Below, one piece after another: positions 1-6,730 of a DNA stretch of 64,000 nt. The stretch is taken from the NCBI RefSeq assembly GCF_900156735.1, contig NZ_FTOL01000002.1, forward strand, positions 372,001 through 436,000, read 5' to 3'. The notes beneath the pieces are model-generated. The model was not told the origin of the DNA. It was given only the letters and a program-made list of their open reading frames with translations, and searched no databases. The first letter of the stretch is position 1. Each line of letters opens with the position of its first letter. The translations under genes were made by a program, and so were the position numbers. The stretch is from Chryseobacterium ureilyticum (lineage in GTDB: Bacteria; Bacteroidota; Bacteroidia; Flavobacteriales; Weeksellaceae).

Positions 1-165
1 GAATTAAGAAATAGTACGGTTTTAAACTGTAAAAATATTTGTGTCACTCATATTAATGGTATGAGTGATATTTTTTTGATACAAAGCTCCTTAAAAACTC
101 TTTTTTTAAACACGAAGAACACTAATCATTTCACAAATTCCACAAATATAATTCTTGCATTGATT

Positions 166-243
166 GAATCTGTGTAATCTGCGAAATCTGTGGGAGATTA
201 TGATAAAGACCTTATATTTTTTTTCCACGAATGCACTAATTTA
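166..243. repeat. Dispersed intergenic repeat fragments
   Basis: Positions 166-200 carry a GAATCTGTGTAATCTGCGAA-type unit, followed at 225-243 by a CCACGAATGCAC unit. Related copies lie at 1226-1260 (first type) and at 985, 1097 (inverted) and 2507 (second type). All lie in gaps between genes, so this is a short dispersed family with no coding capacity. I see no gene in 1-272. Confidence 0.6.
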
Positions 244-272
244 TTTTGATATGAATATTTAATGAAAACTCA

Positions 273-569
273 CTATAGCTCATCCATCGGATCCCAGAAC
301 AGTTTTTTAAAACCTTTTATTCTCAGATTTTCTACAGTAATCCCTTCTGCTTCTAATTTCTTTTGGAACTCCGGAACAGATAAGGTTCCTGAACTTGAAA
401 TAACGCGGTGTGCTGGAACATCTTCAGGACAGCCCCCCATTGCTTTTCCTACATGACGGGAATGGTTGGGATAACCTACTGCTTTGGCTATAGCACCATA
501 CGTAGAAACTCTTCCCTTTGGAATAAGCCTCGCTACTTCGTATACCTGTTGTTTGAAAATTTCATCCAT
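273..569 (-). CDS. Alkyltransferase-like protein (ATL), MGMT family
   Basis: This 98-aa protein has the DNA-binding domain of O6-alkylguanine-DNA alkyltransferases. The helix-turn-helix region (GRVSTYGAIAKAVG, residues 19-32) and the arginine-finger region are recognisable. The active-site PCHRV motif reads PAHRV (residues 52-56), so the alkyl-accepting cysteine is replaced by alanine. In the family this defines ATL proteins, which bind O6-alkylguanine without repairing it and flag the lesion for nucleotide excision repair. The length fits stand-alone ATLs. The ATG at 569 is the natural start. The gene stands alone on the minus strand. That it feeds UvrA-dependent repair is inferred from characterised ATLs. 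Confidence 0.88.
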   Translation of the reverse strand: MDEIFKQQVYEVARLIPKGRVSTYGAIAKAVGYPNHSRHVGKAMGGCPEDVPAHRVISSSGTLSVPEFQKKLEAEGITVENLRIKGFKKLFWDPMDEL

Positions 570-656
570 ATCTAAAGTCTAGGGAAAGTATTTTAAGTTT
601 TTGCATCATTTTTGAACTCTTACAGCCTCAATGATGTTTCATTAAAAGATAAAGAT

Positions 657-803
657 ATGAAAAAATCATTTTTCCGTTTACTGAATGTGATCAATAAAAA
701 GATTCTTCCGAAGCTTAGTAAGAAGGATCCAAACAGGCTGACAAAAATAGAAAAGGGAATTTTGGCTTACCGTTATTTTGTTTTGGTGAATTCTTTAGAT
801 TAA
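657..803 (+). CDS. Small conserved basic protein (48 aa)
   Basis: From the ATG at 657 this frame encodes 48 residues beginning MKKSFFRLLNVINKKILP and ending in YRYFVLVNSLD. It is lysine-rich and probably forms an amphipathic helix. A TTG further upstream would add 15 residues, but the ATG gives the sequence I associate with small uncharacterised proteins in other Flavobacteriia. No domain, signal peptide or membrane segment is visible. The function is unknown. It is the only plus-strand gene in the first 19 kb of the window apart from tRNA-Gln. Confidence 0.6.
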   Translation: MKKSFFRLLNVINKKILPKLSKKDPNRLTKIEKGILAYRYFVLVNSLD

Positions 804-1337
804 TTTTTATTTTCCCACGGATAACACAGATTTTCACAGATTGCAATGATGCTTAAATATTGGCTCGCAGATTTTGCAGATAACGCAGATTTATTGGAAA
901 TCGCAAAGGAGTTTTACCAATATTATGCATATTTTAAGGCACAAGAAGATCAAAGATCTTCAGCAAGCTGTACACTGATTTTTTGCCACGAATGCACGAA
1001 TTTCTTTTATTGATGCTAAAATATTGAGTGTTATATTCTATATATCGATGTGATTCAAATTTTTAAAGACACATAGACTGAGAGAAAATAAAATTATTCG
1101 TGCATTCGTGGCAATATTCAGCGATATACAATTTTATCGCAGATAAAATCCTTGCGCCTTAAAGCATCATGTATGTAAAAAAAATTACGCCTTTGCGATT
1201 TCGAACCTTTCACATCATCGCGCAGGATCCGTGTAATCTGCAAAATCCGCGAGAGATTAAAAAAGTCTGAAAGCAAAAAATAAAAAGCGCTCCCAAAATG
1301 AAAGCGCTGTATTGTAATCTCGTAAAGAGTTTATTTG
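804..1337. repeat. Gene-free gap with dispersed repeats and a MITE-like inverted unit
   Basis: No convincing gene lies here. The sequence GCCACGAATGCACGAATTTC starts at 985. Its inverted counterpart ATTCGTGCATTCGTGGC ends at 1112, so a unit of about 128 bp is bounded by inverted repeats. A fragment near 815-846 (CACAGATTTTCACAGATT) and a unit at 1226-1260 belong to the other repeat type seen at 166-200. The inverted layout suggests a small non-autonomous mobile element, but I see no clear target-site duplication. Confidence 0.55.
1286..1308 (-). terminator. Terminator after the deoxyhypusine synthase-like gene
   Basis: Two AGCGCT arms (1286-1291 and 1303-1308) form a short hairpin. On the minus strand it is followed by TTTTTATTTTTT, just past the stop codon of the minus-strand gene at 1338. 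Confidence 0.65.
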
Positions 1338-2312
1338 TTAAGCATTCTCAAGAATGTAAGAGAACATTAATGGTGCACAGATCGTCGCATCACTTTCAAC
1401 GATAAATTTCGGTGTAGTGATATCAAGTTTACCCCAAGTGATTTTTTCATTTGGAACTGCTCCTGAATAAGAACCGTAAGATGTAGTAGAATCAGAAATC
1501 TGGCAGAAATAAGACCAGAAAGGAATGTCATGCATTTCCATATCCTGATATAACATTGGTACTACACAGATAGGGAAATCTCCTGCGATACCACCACCAA
1601 TCTGGAAGAATCCTACTCCTTTTCCAGCTGAGTTTTTAGTATACCAGTCTGCAAGGTAAGTCATATATTCAATACCTGATTTCATTGTAGTAGCCTTAAG
1701 CTCTCCTTTGATACAGTAAGAAGCGAAGATGTTACCCATTGTAGAATCTTCCCATCCTGGAACTACGATTGGTAAATTTGCTTCTGCTGCTGCAATCATC
1801 CAAGAATTTTCTCTAGGAATTTCATAATACTGCTCCAATACTCCTGAAAGGATCATTTTATACATGAATTCGTGTGGGAAATATCTTTCTCCTTTAGCTT
1901 CAGCATCTTTCCAGATCTCCACGATGTGCTTCTGTAATCTTCTGAAAGCTTCTTCTTCAGGGATACAAGTATCTGTAACTCTGTTTAGACCTCTCTCTAA
2001 AAGATCCCATTCGTCCTGAGCAGTCAGGTCTCTGTAATGAGGAACTCTTTCATAGTGAGAGTGTGCTACAAGATTCATCAAATCTTCTTCAAGGTTAGCA
2101 CCTGTACAAGAGATAAAATCTACTTTACCCTGACGGATCATTTCTGCAAGAATCTTTCCTAACTCAGCAGTAGACATTGCTCCTGCCAAAGTAATCATCA
2201 TTTTTCCGCCATCTTTAAGATGTGCAACATATCCTTTAGAAGCATCCACCAATGCAGCTGCGTTGAAGTGCAGGTAGTACTTTTCTATGAATTCAGTTAT
2301 CGGTTTGCTCAT
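1338..2312 (-). CDS. Deoxyhypusine synthase family protein, probable homospermidine synthase type
   Basis: This 324-aa protein (ATG at 2312; an upstream in-frame start would add 16 poorly matching residues) has the deoxyhypusine synthase fold over its full length. Visible are a nucleotide-binding segment around AGAMSTAEL, the IGGGIAGDFP loop, and the GSYSGAVPNE...WGK segment. Lys295 in WGK matches the catalytic lysine that forms the imine with the aminobutyl group in eukaryotic deoxyhypusine synthase. Bacteria lack eIF5A, so protein modification is unlikely. Bacterial homologues have been linked to homospermidine formation, and homospermidine is a main polyamine in flavobacteria. The reaction here is therefore inferred as NAD-dependent aminobutyl transfer to putrescine. 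It is monocistronic, with a terminator at 1286-1308. Confidence 0.8.
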   Translation of the reverse strand: MSKPITEFIEKYYLHFNAAALVDASKGYVAHLKDGGKMMITLAGAMSTAELGKILAEMIRQGKVDFISCTGANLEEDLMNLVAHSHYERVPHYRDLTAQDEWDLLERGLNRVTDTCIPEEEAFRRLQKHIVEIWKDAEAKGERYFPHEFMYKMILSGVLEQYYEIPRENSWMIAAAEANLPIVVPGWEDSTMGNIFASYCIKGELKATTMKSGIEYMTYLADWYTKNSAGKGVGFFQIGGGIAGDFPICVVPMLYQDMEMHDIPFWSYFCQISDSTTSYGSYSGAVPNEKITWGKLDITTPKFIVESDATICAPLMFSYILENA

Positions 2313-2360
2313 TTTTATAATTTTTGCAAAGATAAAACTTAAAAACGGAATGCAGCCCAA

Positions 2361-2671
2361 GCACTTGAAGAAAGTCTCATACCAGGATGCTTTTTTATCA
2401 TTTGTTAAATGAGCTGGGTAAGTTTATATGCTTTTTTGTTGGATAAATACAAATTTCGACTTCGCTCAATATAAGATCTTTAGCAAAAGACACATTCATT
2501 TTTTTTGCCACGAATGCACGAATTTCTTTTATTGACGTGAATATATTATGCATCTAAAAGGACCTGTACCTTTGCAATTTGCAACTTTTACTCCCATTCT
2601 TTAGAAAATAGAAAACGCAGTCCAAAATGGACTACGTTTTCTTCGTAAATTCAACCCTATATGACAAAGCT
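2361..2671. other. Gene-free gap with a dispersed repeat copy
   Basis: About 310 bases without a supported gene. A third copy of the GCCACGAATGCACGAATTTC unit begins at 2507, and the Gre-gene terminator lies at 2611-2641. Nothing else stands out. Confidence 0.6.
2611..2641 (-). terminator. Terminator of the Gre-family gene
   Basis: GAAAACGCAGTCCA (2611-2624) pairs with TGGACTACGTTTTC (2628-2641), with one mismatch and a three-base loop. On the minus strand it lies about 30 bases past the stop of the gene ending at 2672. Confidence 0.7.
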
Positions 2672-3052
2672 TTATCCTTCCCAGGCTTCCACTTTTACAA
2701 TTTCAATTTTTCTTTCTCCCTCTCTGAAAGGCCAGTCGATAATATCACCCACTTTATATCCTACTACGGCAAGAGCAATATCAGAAAGTATCGAATGTTT
2801 ATTCTTTTTAAGTTTCACTTTGGTAGAGGGTACAAAAATATATTCGTGTTCAAAATCTAACGTATGGTCTTTCAACGTTACTTTTCTATTGACTGTGACT
2901 GTATCTGTGGGTAGATCTCTTCTCAAGACCTGCTTAGCTTTTCTCAATTCTTCAGTAAGTCTTTTCTCTTCTTCTAAGCTTACCTTTTTTCTTCTAAGCG
3001 TATCTTTTATAGCATCATAAATTCCTGTGGTTACCGTAATATGATTGGACAT
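2672..3052 (-). CDS. GreA/GreB family transcription elongation factor-like protein
   Basis: The ATG at 3052 gives 126 residues. The N-terminal part (about 1-45) is highly charged and probably helical (LRRKKVSLEEEKRLTEELRK). The rest matches the FKBP-like C-terminal domain of Gre factors (HEYIFVPSTKVKL...VGYKVGDIIDWPF). The protein is shorter than GreA (about 158 aa), because the N-terminal coiled-coil that enters the RNA polymerase secondary channel is reduced. It may regulate RNA polymerase as Rnk-like proteins do, rather than rescue backtracked complexes. That role is inferred from the fold only. Confidence 0.72.
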   Translation of the reverse strand: MSNHITVTTGIYDAIKDTLRRKKVSLEEEKRLTEELRKAKQVLRRDLPTDTVTVNRKVTLKDHTLDFEHEYIFVPSTKVKLKKNKHSILSDIALAVVGYKVGDIIDWPFREGERKIEIVKVEAWEG

Positions 3053-3355
3053 TTTTTTCAATTTTTAAGATTAAAGATGCAGTATTTCCCGAACGATCCA
3101 ATGTAGAATCAAAGCATAAACCTGCTTTCTTCCATAGAAAACCGCAAAACAAATAATAGTGTATAAAATCCGGAATAATCTCCCTGTCTTGGATCCTGAC
3201 AGGGCTTAATTGATAAAGTCCTTAGAACTTTTCAGAAAAGAATCTGTGTGTAGATAAAGTAATGACAGCAACAATCCTGCTTGTCTGCGCTCTGCTGATA
3301 AAAAGATTGTTGCTGTCATTATATAAATTGTTAATAATTTCTACAAATATAGAAC
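3053..3355. other. Gap with two inverted repeats
   Basis: There is no gene here. CCCTGTC (3182-3188) pairs with GACAGGG (3198-3204). A longer perfect 16-bp inverted repeat lies at 3261-3276 and 3305-3320. See the separate entry for the latter. Confidence 0.55.
3261..3320. repeat. Perfect 16-bp inverted repeat
   Basis: AATGACAGCAACAATC at 3261-3276 is exactly complementary to 3305-3320, enclosing 28 bases. It lies about 35 bases past the stop of the beta-barrel gene on the minus strand. The U-tract after the stem is weak, so it is an atypical terminator, an RNA-stability structure or a remnant of a mobile repeat. Confidence 0.7.
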
Positions 3356-4003
3356 TTAAAAACGGAATGTAGCTGCTGCGCTTAAGGAAACTCTTGTAAG
3401 TCCTTCTTTTTGGTCATTTCCAAAATCAACAGTTCTTCCATTGAAAGTCATTTTGTTCAATGTTCCTGCTGTAACGCTAAGTTTTGGTCCTATTAAAAAG
3501 TTTTTAGAAACTTCATACTGATATCCTACTCCTGCATCTAACCCAAGATTAGAACCTGTACCTTTTATATCAGCGGTTTTAGTTGTATAAGAAATAACCC
3601 CGATTGCTACATCAAAGAATAATTTATGCTTTGTAGGTTCATTATAGTTGGAATACATCAATGACGGACCAACAAAAGTAATATTATCTTTAGTAGTCAC
3701 AGGAATAGAAACAGGCATTCCATTGTTATTATAGCCGAATAAAAAGCCATTGCTGGATGCATTGAAGTGAGAGAATTTCACCCCTAAACCAATATTTCTT
3801 AAGTTATAATAAGCTGAAATATCAAAGTGAAGTCCATTTTTAAGTCCTTTTACATAGTCTTTTTCAGCTTTTGAAAGCCCTGATGCTGTTTCAGCAATTC
3901 TCCATGCGTATCCTACAGATGGTACAATTGAAATTTTTTGCTGTTGTGCAAACGAAATGAATGAAATCGAAATAGCTCCTAATAGAAAGAGTTTTTTTAT
4001 CAT
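3356..4003 (-). CDS. Outer-membrane beta-barrel protein
   Basis: This 215-aa protein begins with a signal peptide (MIKKLFLLGAISISFISFAQ, cleavage near residue 19-20). The mature part alternates hydrophobic and polar residues in short strands and ends in a strand with terminal aromatic residue (AAATFRF), as outer-membrane barrels do. The size suggests an eight-stranded OmpA/OmpW-like porin-family barrel. No ligand can be inferred. It lies 47 bases downstream of arfB on the same strand and may be co-transcribed with menE and arfB, though no function links them. Confidence 0.75.
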   Translation of the reverse strand: MIKKLFLLGAISISFISFAQQQKISIVPSVGYAWRIAETASGLSKAEKDYVKGLKNGLHFDISAYYNLRNIGLGVKFSHFNASSNGFLFGYNNNGMPVSIPVTTKDNITFVGPSLMYSNYNEPTKHKLFFDVAIGVISYTTKTADIKGTGSNLGLDAGVGYQYEVSKNFLIGPKLSVTAGTLNKMTFNGRTVDFGNDQKEGLTRVSLSAAATFRF

Positions 4004-4050
4004 TGGTTAATAATTTCGGCAAAAATAAAAATTTCTGTGAAAGTATACCT

Positions 4051-4443
4051 CTAAAATTTAAACCGTCTGTTTTCTTTTTTATCCGAAAGTTTCTTTTTGG
4101 TATCCAGGCGCTTTTGTTTCTGGGCTTTCGAAGGTTTTGTAACTGTCCTTTTTTGGGGAATGACTAAAGATTTGTTGACAATATCTATTATTTTTTCAAT
4201 CGCTTTATTTTTGTTCATCAGCTGGGTTCTACTTTCTGAAACTGTCAGAAATAAATAACCTTCTGCATTAATTCGGTTTTTTAATTTCTCCTGAATTAAC
4301 GCTTTTTCATCATCATTAAAAAAATCGGAAGCTCCGACTTTCCAAAGGACGGTCACAGCAGTTTCCACCTTATTAACGTTCTGTCCTCCTGCTCCACTGC
4401 TACGGGAAGTTTTGAAACTGAGTTCTCTTGAAAAGTCTTTCAT
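4051..4443 (-). CDS. arfB: Ribosome-rescue peptidyl-tRNA hydrolase ArfB (YaeJ)
   Basis: This 130-aa protein carries the release-factor GGQ catalytic motif in its usual context (SRSSGAGGQNVNKVET, about residues 14-29). It lacks codon-recognition domains. The C-terminal tail is strongly basic (KPSKAQKQKRLDTKKKLSDK). In ArfB that tail lies in the empty mRNA channel of stalled ribosomes, while GGQ hydrolyses the peptidyl-tRNA. Length and architecture match E. coli ArfB (140 aa). It lies 42 bases downstream of menE on the same strand. Confidence 0.92.
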   Translation of the reverse strand: MKDFSRELSFKTSRSSGAGGQNVNKVETAVTVLWKVGASDFFNDDEKALIQEKLKNRINAEGYLFLTVSESRTQLMNKNKAIEKIIDIVNKSLVIPQKRTVTKPSKAQKQKRLDTKKKLSDKKENRRFKF

Positions 4444-4485
4444 TGTTTTAATTTCTTGATTAGAATACGGAGTTCAGGAATTCGG

Positions 4486-5514
4486 CTATCTATTTTCATT
4501 AATCATTTTATACAGCTCTATTCTACTCACTTTTCCGTTGGGCGTTCTCGGGATTTTATTAATGAAAATAATTTCCTTTGGTCTGTGAAAATTTTTCTCA
4601 AAAGATACTTGTCCAATATGTTGAATCACCTCATCAGATTCGTTTCCTTCAACGATCAATATTAATTTTTGTCCTAAACTTTCGTCCGGCAAACCTACAA
4701 ATATAGCTTCGTTTGGTATTTCTTTTTTCACCAAAATTTCTAAAGCTTCAGGAAAAATTTTTGCTCCTCCGGAATTGATTACATTATCTATTCTTCCTAA
4801 AAATTTAAATTGTTTATCATTTTTAATATCAACCAAGTCATTAGTTTTCAATACCTCAACATTAACATTCGGCGCAAATATTGTTAAGCAACCTCTCTCA
4901 TCGAGGGAAATAGACACATTTTCAAAAGCAGTGAAATAATCTTCTTGTTCAGGCATCAATTGTTTCAAAGCAATATGGGAAAGCGTTTCTGACATTCCAT
5001 AAGTTTCAAAAATACGGTTTGAGCGGTCAAGATTCATCTGAAGAATTTTATTTTTCAGACTTTCCGAAACAGCTGCTCCACCAATGATGAGATTTTTGAT
5101 CAGATGTAATTTATCCAATGAATTTTCTACCTGAAGCGGAGTCATTGCACAAAAATCTATTTCTTCTGTTAAATGATCTACAGGATGTAAAGATGGTTCT
5201 GCTACGATTAACTTTAACTTTCTCTCCATAGAACGTACGACCATCATTTTTCCTGAAATATATTCTACAGGCAGACACAATAAAGCTTTGTTTCCTTCTT
5301 TTAATCCTAAAAAGTTACAGGTCATCACTGCTGAATTGATCATTTTCTTTTTTTCAATCCCAAAAACTTTAGGAACTCCGGTAGAACCTGAAGTTTGTAC
5401 ATTTATTGTTTCTCCTTCGGAAGACCATTCTTCTAAAAAATTTCCGACTTTTTTTTCAAACTCAGAATTGAAGGATAATTGATTAATATTGAGATTATTG
5501 AAATCTATCTGCAT
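4486..5514 (-). CDS. menE: o-Succinylbenzoate-CoA ligase-like AMP-forming enzyme (MenE)
   Basis: This 342-aa member of the ANL adenylating superfamily has the P-loop-like TSGSTGVPK (about residues 41-49), the ETYGMSE motif, the GRIDN hinge segment and the C-terminal PRTPNGKVSR lysine motif. It is short for the family (MenE is usually 350-480 aa), but small MenE versions are usual in Flavobacteriia. It would convert o-succinylbenzoate to its CoA ester in menaquinone synthesis. No other men gene is in the window, so the substrate is assigned by size and family resemblance. An unrelated acyl-CoA ligase cannot be excluded. Confidence 0.75.
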   Translation of the reverse strand: MQIDFNNLNINQLSFNSEFEKKVGNFLEEWSSEGETINVQTSGSTGVPKVFGIEKKKMINSAVMTCNFLGLKEGNKALLCLPVEYISGKMMVVRSMERKLKLIVAEPSLHPVDHLTEEIDFCAMTPLQVENSLDKLHLIKNLIIGGAAVSESLKNKILQMNLDRSNRIFETYGMSETLSHIALKQLMPEQEDYFTAFENVSISLDERGCLTIFAPNVNVEVLKTNDLVDIKNDKQFKFLGRIDNVINSGGAKIFPEALEILVKKEIPNEAIFVGLPDESLGQKLILIVEGNESDEVIQHIGQVSFEKNFHRPKEIIFINKIPRTPNGKVSRIELYKMINENR

Positions 5515-5566
5515 GTTTTTAGTAAATAAAATCTACAGTAAATTTAAAAAAAAATTCAAAAAGTTC

Positions 5567-5596
5567 TTGCATCTAAAGAAAAAAGCTGTAAATTTG
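5567..5596 (+). promoter_or_regulatory. Promoter of tRNA-Gln
   Basis: TTG at 5567-5569 and TAAATTTG at 5589-5596 are separated by exactly 19 bases. This is the Bacteroidota consensus TTG-N19-TAnnTTTG, 17 bases before the tRNA. Confidence 0.85.
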
Positions 5597-5612
5597 CACC
5601 ACTAAAACAAAC

Positions 5613-5683
5613 AGACTCATGGTGTAGCGGTAACACTACTGATTTTGGTTCAGTCATCTGGGGTTCGAATCCCTGTGGGTCTA
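5613..5683 (+). tRNA. tRNA-Gln (anticodon UUG)
   Basis: A full cloverleaf can be drawn. The acceptor stem is 5613-5619 with 5676-5682, and the D stem is GTGT/ACAC. The anticodon stem is ACTGA/TCAGT with loop TTTTGGT (anticodon TTG at 5645-5647). The T arm contains GGTTCGAATCC, and the discriminator is A5683. CCA is not encoded. The fifth acceptor pair is T5617-G5678, a wobble. The 3' end is the attL site of the element; the copy at attR (18968) has A, which would restore a Watson-Crick pair. Confidence 0.95.
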
Positions 5684-5686
5684 CAA
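5668..5686 (+). repeat. attL core (tRNA-Gln 3' end)
   Basis: This is the direct-repeat partner of 18958-18976, matching 18 of 19 bases. It covers the end of the T arm, the 3' acceptor strand and the first bases past the tRNA. Confidence 0.88.
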
Positions 5687-5716
5687 TATCACTTGATAAT
5701 CAGTGATTTAAATTAA

Positions 5717-5738
5717 TTACAGCCAATTTTACAGCCAA
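5717..5738 (+). repeat. Paired TTACAGCCAA repeats, probable integrase arm sites (left)
   Basis: TTACAGCCAA occurs at 5717-5726 and 5729-5738 with a 12-base period. An equivalent pair in the same orientation lies next to the integrase gene at 18823-18844. Placement just inside both ends suggests arm-type integrase binding sites. Confidence 0.65.
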
Positions 5739-5766
5739 AAGCAATGTAAAATTGGCTTTTTTATTT
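5721..5766 (+). terminator. Terminator downstream of tRNA-Gln (element-borne)
   Basis: AGCCAATTTTAC (5721-5732) pairs perfectly with GTAAAATTGGCT (5746-5757), followed by a T-rich run. It overlaps the arm repeats. It probably ends tRNA-Gln transcription after element insertion moved the native terminator to 18975. Confidence 0.75.
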
Positions 5767-5801
5767 TTTTGATATTTCAAGATATTTTAGGAAACATAAT
5801 T

Positions 5802-5834
5802 AAAAACCCCGTGAGTTTTAACTTACAGGGTTTT
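5802..5834 (-). terminator. Terminator past the ABC remnant
   Basis: AAAACCCCGTGAG and CTTACAGGGTTTT form an imperfect stem. Read on the minus strand, it lies about 90 bases past the stop of the ABC transporter remnant and is followed by T residues. Confidence 0.6.
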
Positions 5835-5924
5835 GATTTATTTCTTCTTCTAAAATGATTTAGCCCTTATTTTGTATTGATTTATGAATCAAGACGCCAT
5901 AATTATAAAATCAAGACAGTTTAT

Positions 5925-6568
5925 TCAGCTTCCTAATTCCAATTGATTTTTTACAAGATTATAATATTCACCTTTATTTGCTGTCAATTGTTGATGATTT
6001 CCCTGTTCTACAATTTGTCCATTTTTTAGAACAATGATTTGGTCGGCTTTTTTTACAGTTGAAAGGCGATGTGCTATAATCAGGACTGTTTTTCCTTTAA
6101 AGAACGATTGTAAGTTGTCATGAATTGTCTTTTCGTTTTCCGCATCCAATGCCGAAGTTGCTTCATCAAAAAAGATGTAATGTGGATTTTTATAAACGGC
6201 ACGTGCAATCAGAATACGTTGTTTTTGTCCTCCTGAAATTCCATTTCCTGATGCTCCGATTTTGGTGTTATATCCTAAAGGAATACTGTCGATGAATCCT
6301 TCTATATTGGCTATTTTTGTAGCATTTTGTAATCTTTCCCTATTAATTTCTTCATCTCCTGTTGCAATATTTCTTTCGATAGTATCCGAAAAAATATACC
6401 CGTCCTGCATCACTACGCCACAATTCTCTCTCAAACTTTTCGGTGAGATGATCTCTAAATCATCATAGTTGTAAAAGATACTTCCCTTAACAGGTTTGTA
6501 AAATTTAAGAAGCAATTTCATTATGGTGGTTTACAACTTCCGGAAGCTCCTACTAAGGCAGTTACTTT
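5925..6568 (-). pseudogene. Broken ABC exporter, C-terminal nucleotide-binding domain only
   Basis: An open frame of 198 codons (5925-6521) encodes most of an ABC ATPase. It has the Q-loop (VVMQDGY), signature ISGGQKQR, Walker B YIFFDEATSALD and H-switch IAHRLS. The frame opens just after Walker A. Upstream to about 6568 the DNA still reads KVTALVGASGS in another frame. One base is missing from an A run near 6530 and a Walker A glycine is changed to cysteine, so it cannot bind ATP normally. Everything upstream, including the membrane domain, is gone, replaced by a tRNA-like att sequence. The NBD resembles peptide exporters, so it probably once exported the peptide encoded at 11247-11450. It is non-functional as it stands. 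Confidence 0.82.
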
Positions 6569-6582
6569 CCCTCACTCTCCGC
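6569..6582 (+). repeat. tRNA 3'-end-like remnant, probable second att end
   Basis: CCCTCACTCTCCGC matches the 3' T-arm/acceptor part of a tRNA, most like tRNA-Ser. It is followed, as at attL, by a terminator and a 12-base-spaced repeat pair. No other tRNA part is present. It marks the break in the ABC gene. Confidence 0.5.
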
Positions 6583-6584
6583 AA

Positions 6585-6619
6585 AAAAAGCCTATAAACA
6601 ACGTGTTTATAGGCTTTTT
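6585..6619. terminator. Strong bidirectional terminator
   Basis: A perfect 16-bp stem (6585-6600 with 6604-6619) closes on a three-base loop and is flanked by A and T runs. It lies between the M50 protease gene and the ABC remnant. Confidence 0.8.
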
Positions 6620-6628
6620 AATTTTCGG

Positions 6629-6650
6629 GTGCTAATTTAGGTGCTAATTT
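6629..6650 (+). repeat. Paired GTGCTAATTT repeats, second arm-site pair
   Basis: GTGCTAATTT occurs at 6629-6638 and 6641-6650 with the same 12-base period as the TTACAGCCAA pairs, but with a different sequence. It sits 47 bases past the tRNA-like remnant and is probably the arm site of another integrase. Confidence 0.5.
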
Positions 6651-6730
6651 TTCTATATGAAATTTCATTTTAAAAGTCAATTCTATAACTTTAAATTGTG
6701 CAATTATTTAGTGTGTTTGAAAAACAATAA

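Noticed and set aside
1338..2312. True deoxyhypusine synthase acting on eIF5A
   Set aside because: Bacteria have no eIF5A, and the protein belongs to the bacterial branch of the family.
5925..6521. Functional ABC ATPase of 198 residues
   Set aside because: The open frame starts after Walker A. The upstream DNA still encodes a damaged Walker A in another frame, so it is a remnant.
6569..6582. Functional tRNA-Ser gene
   Set aside because: Only the last 14 bases of a tRNA-like 3' end are present; no D arm, anticodon arm or complete acceptor stem precedes them.
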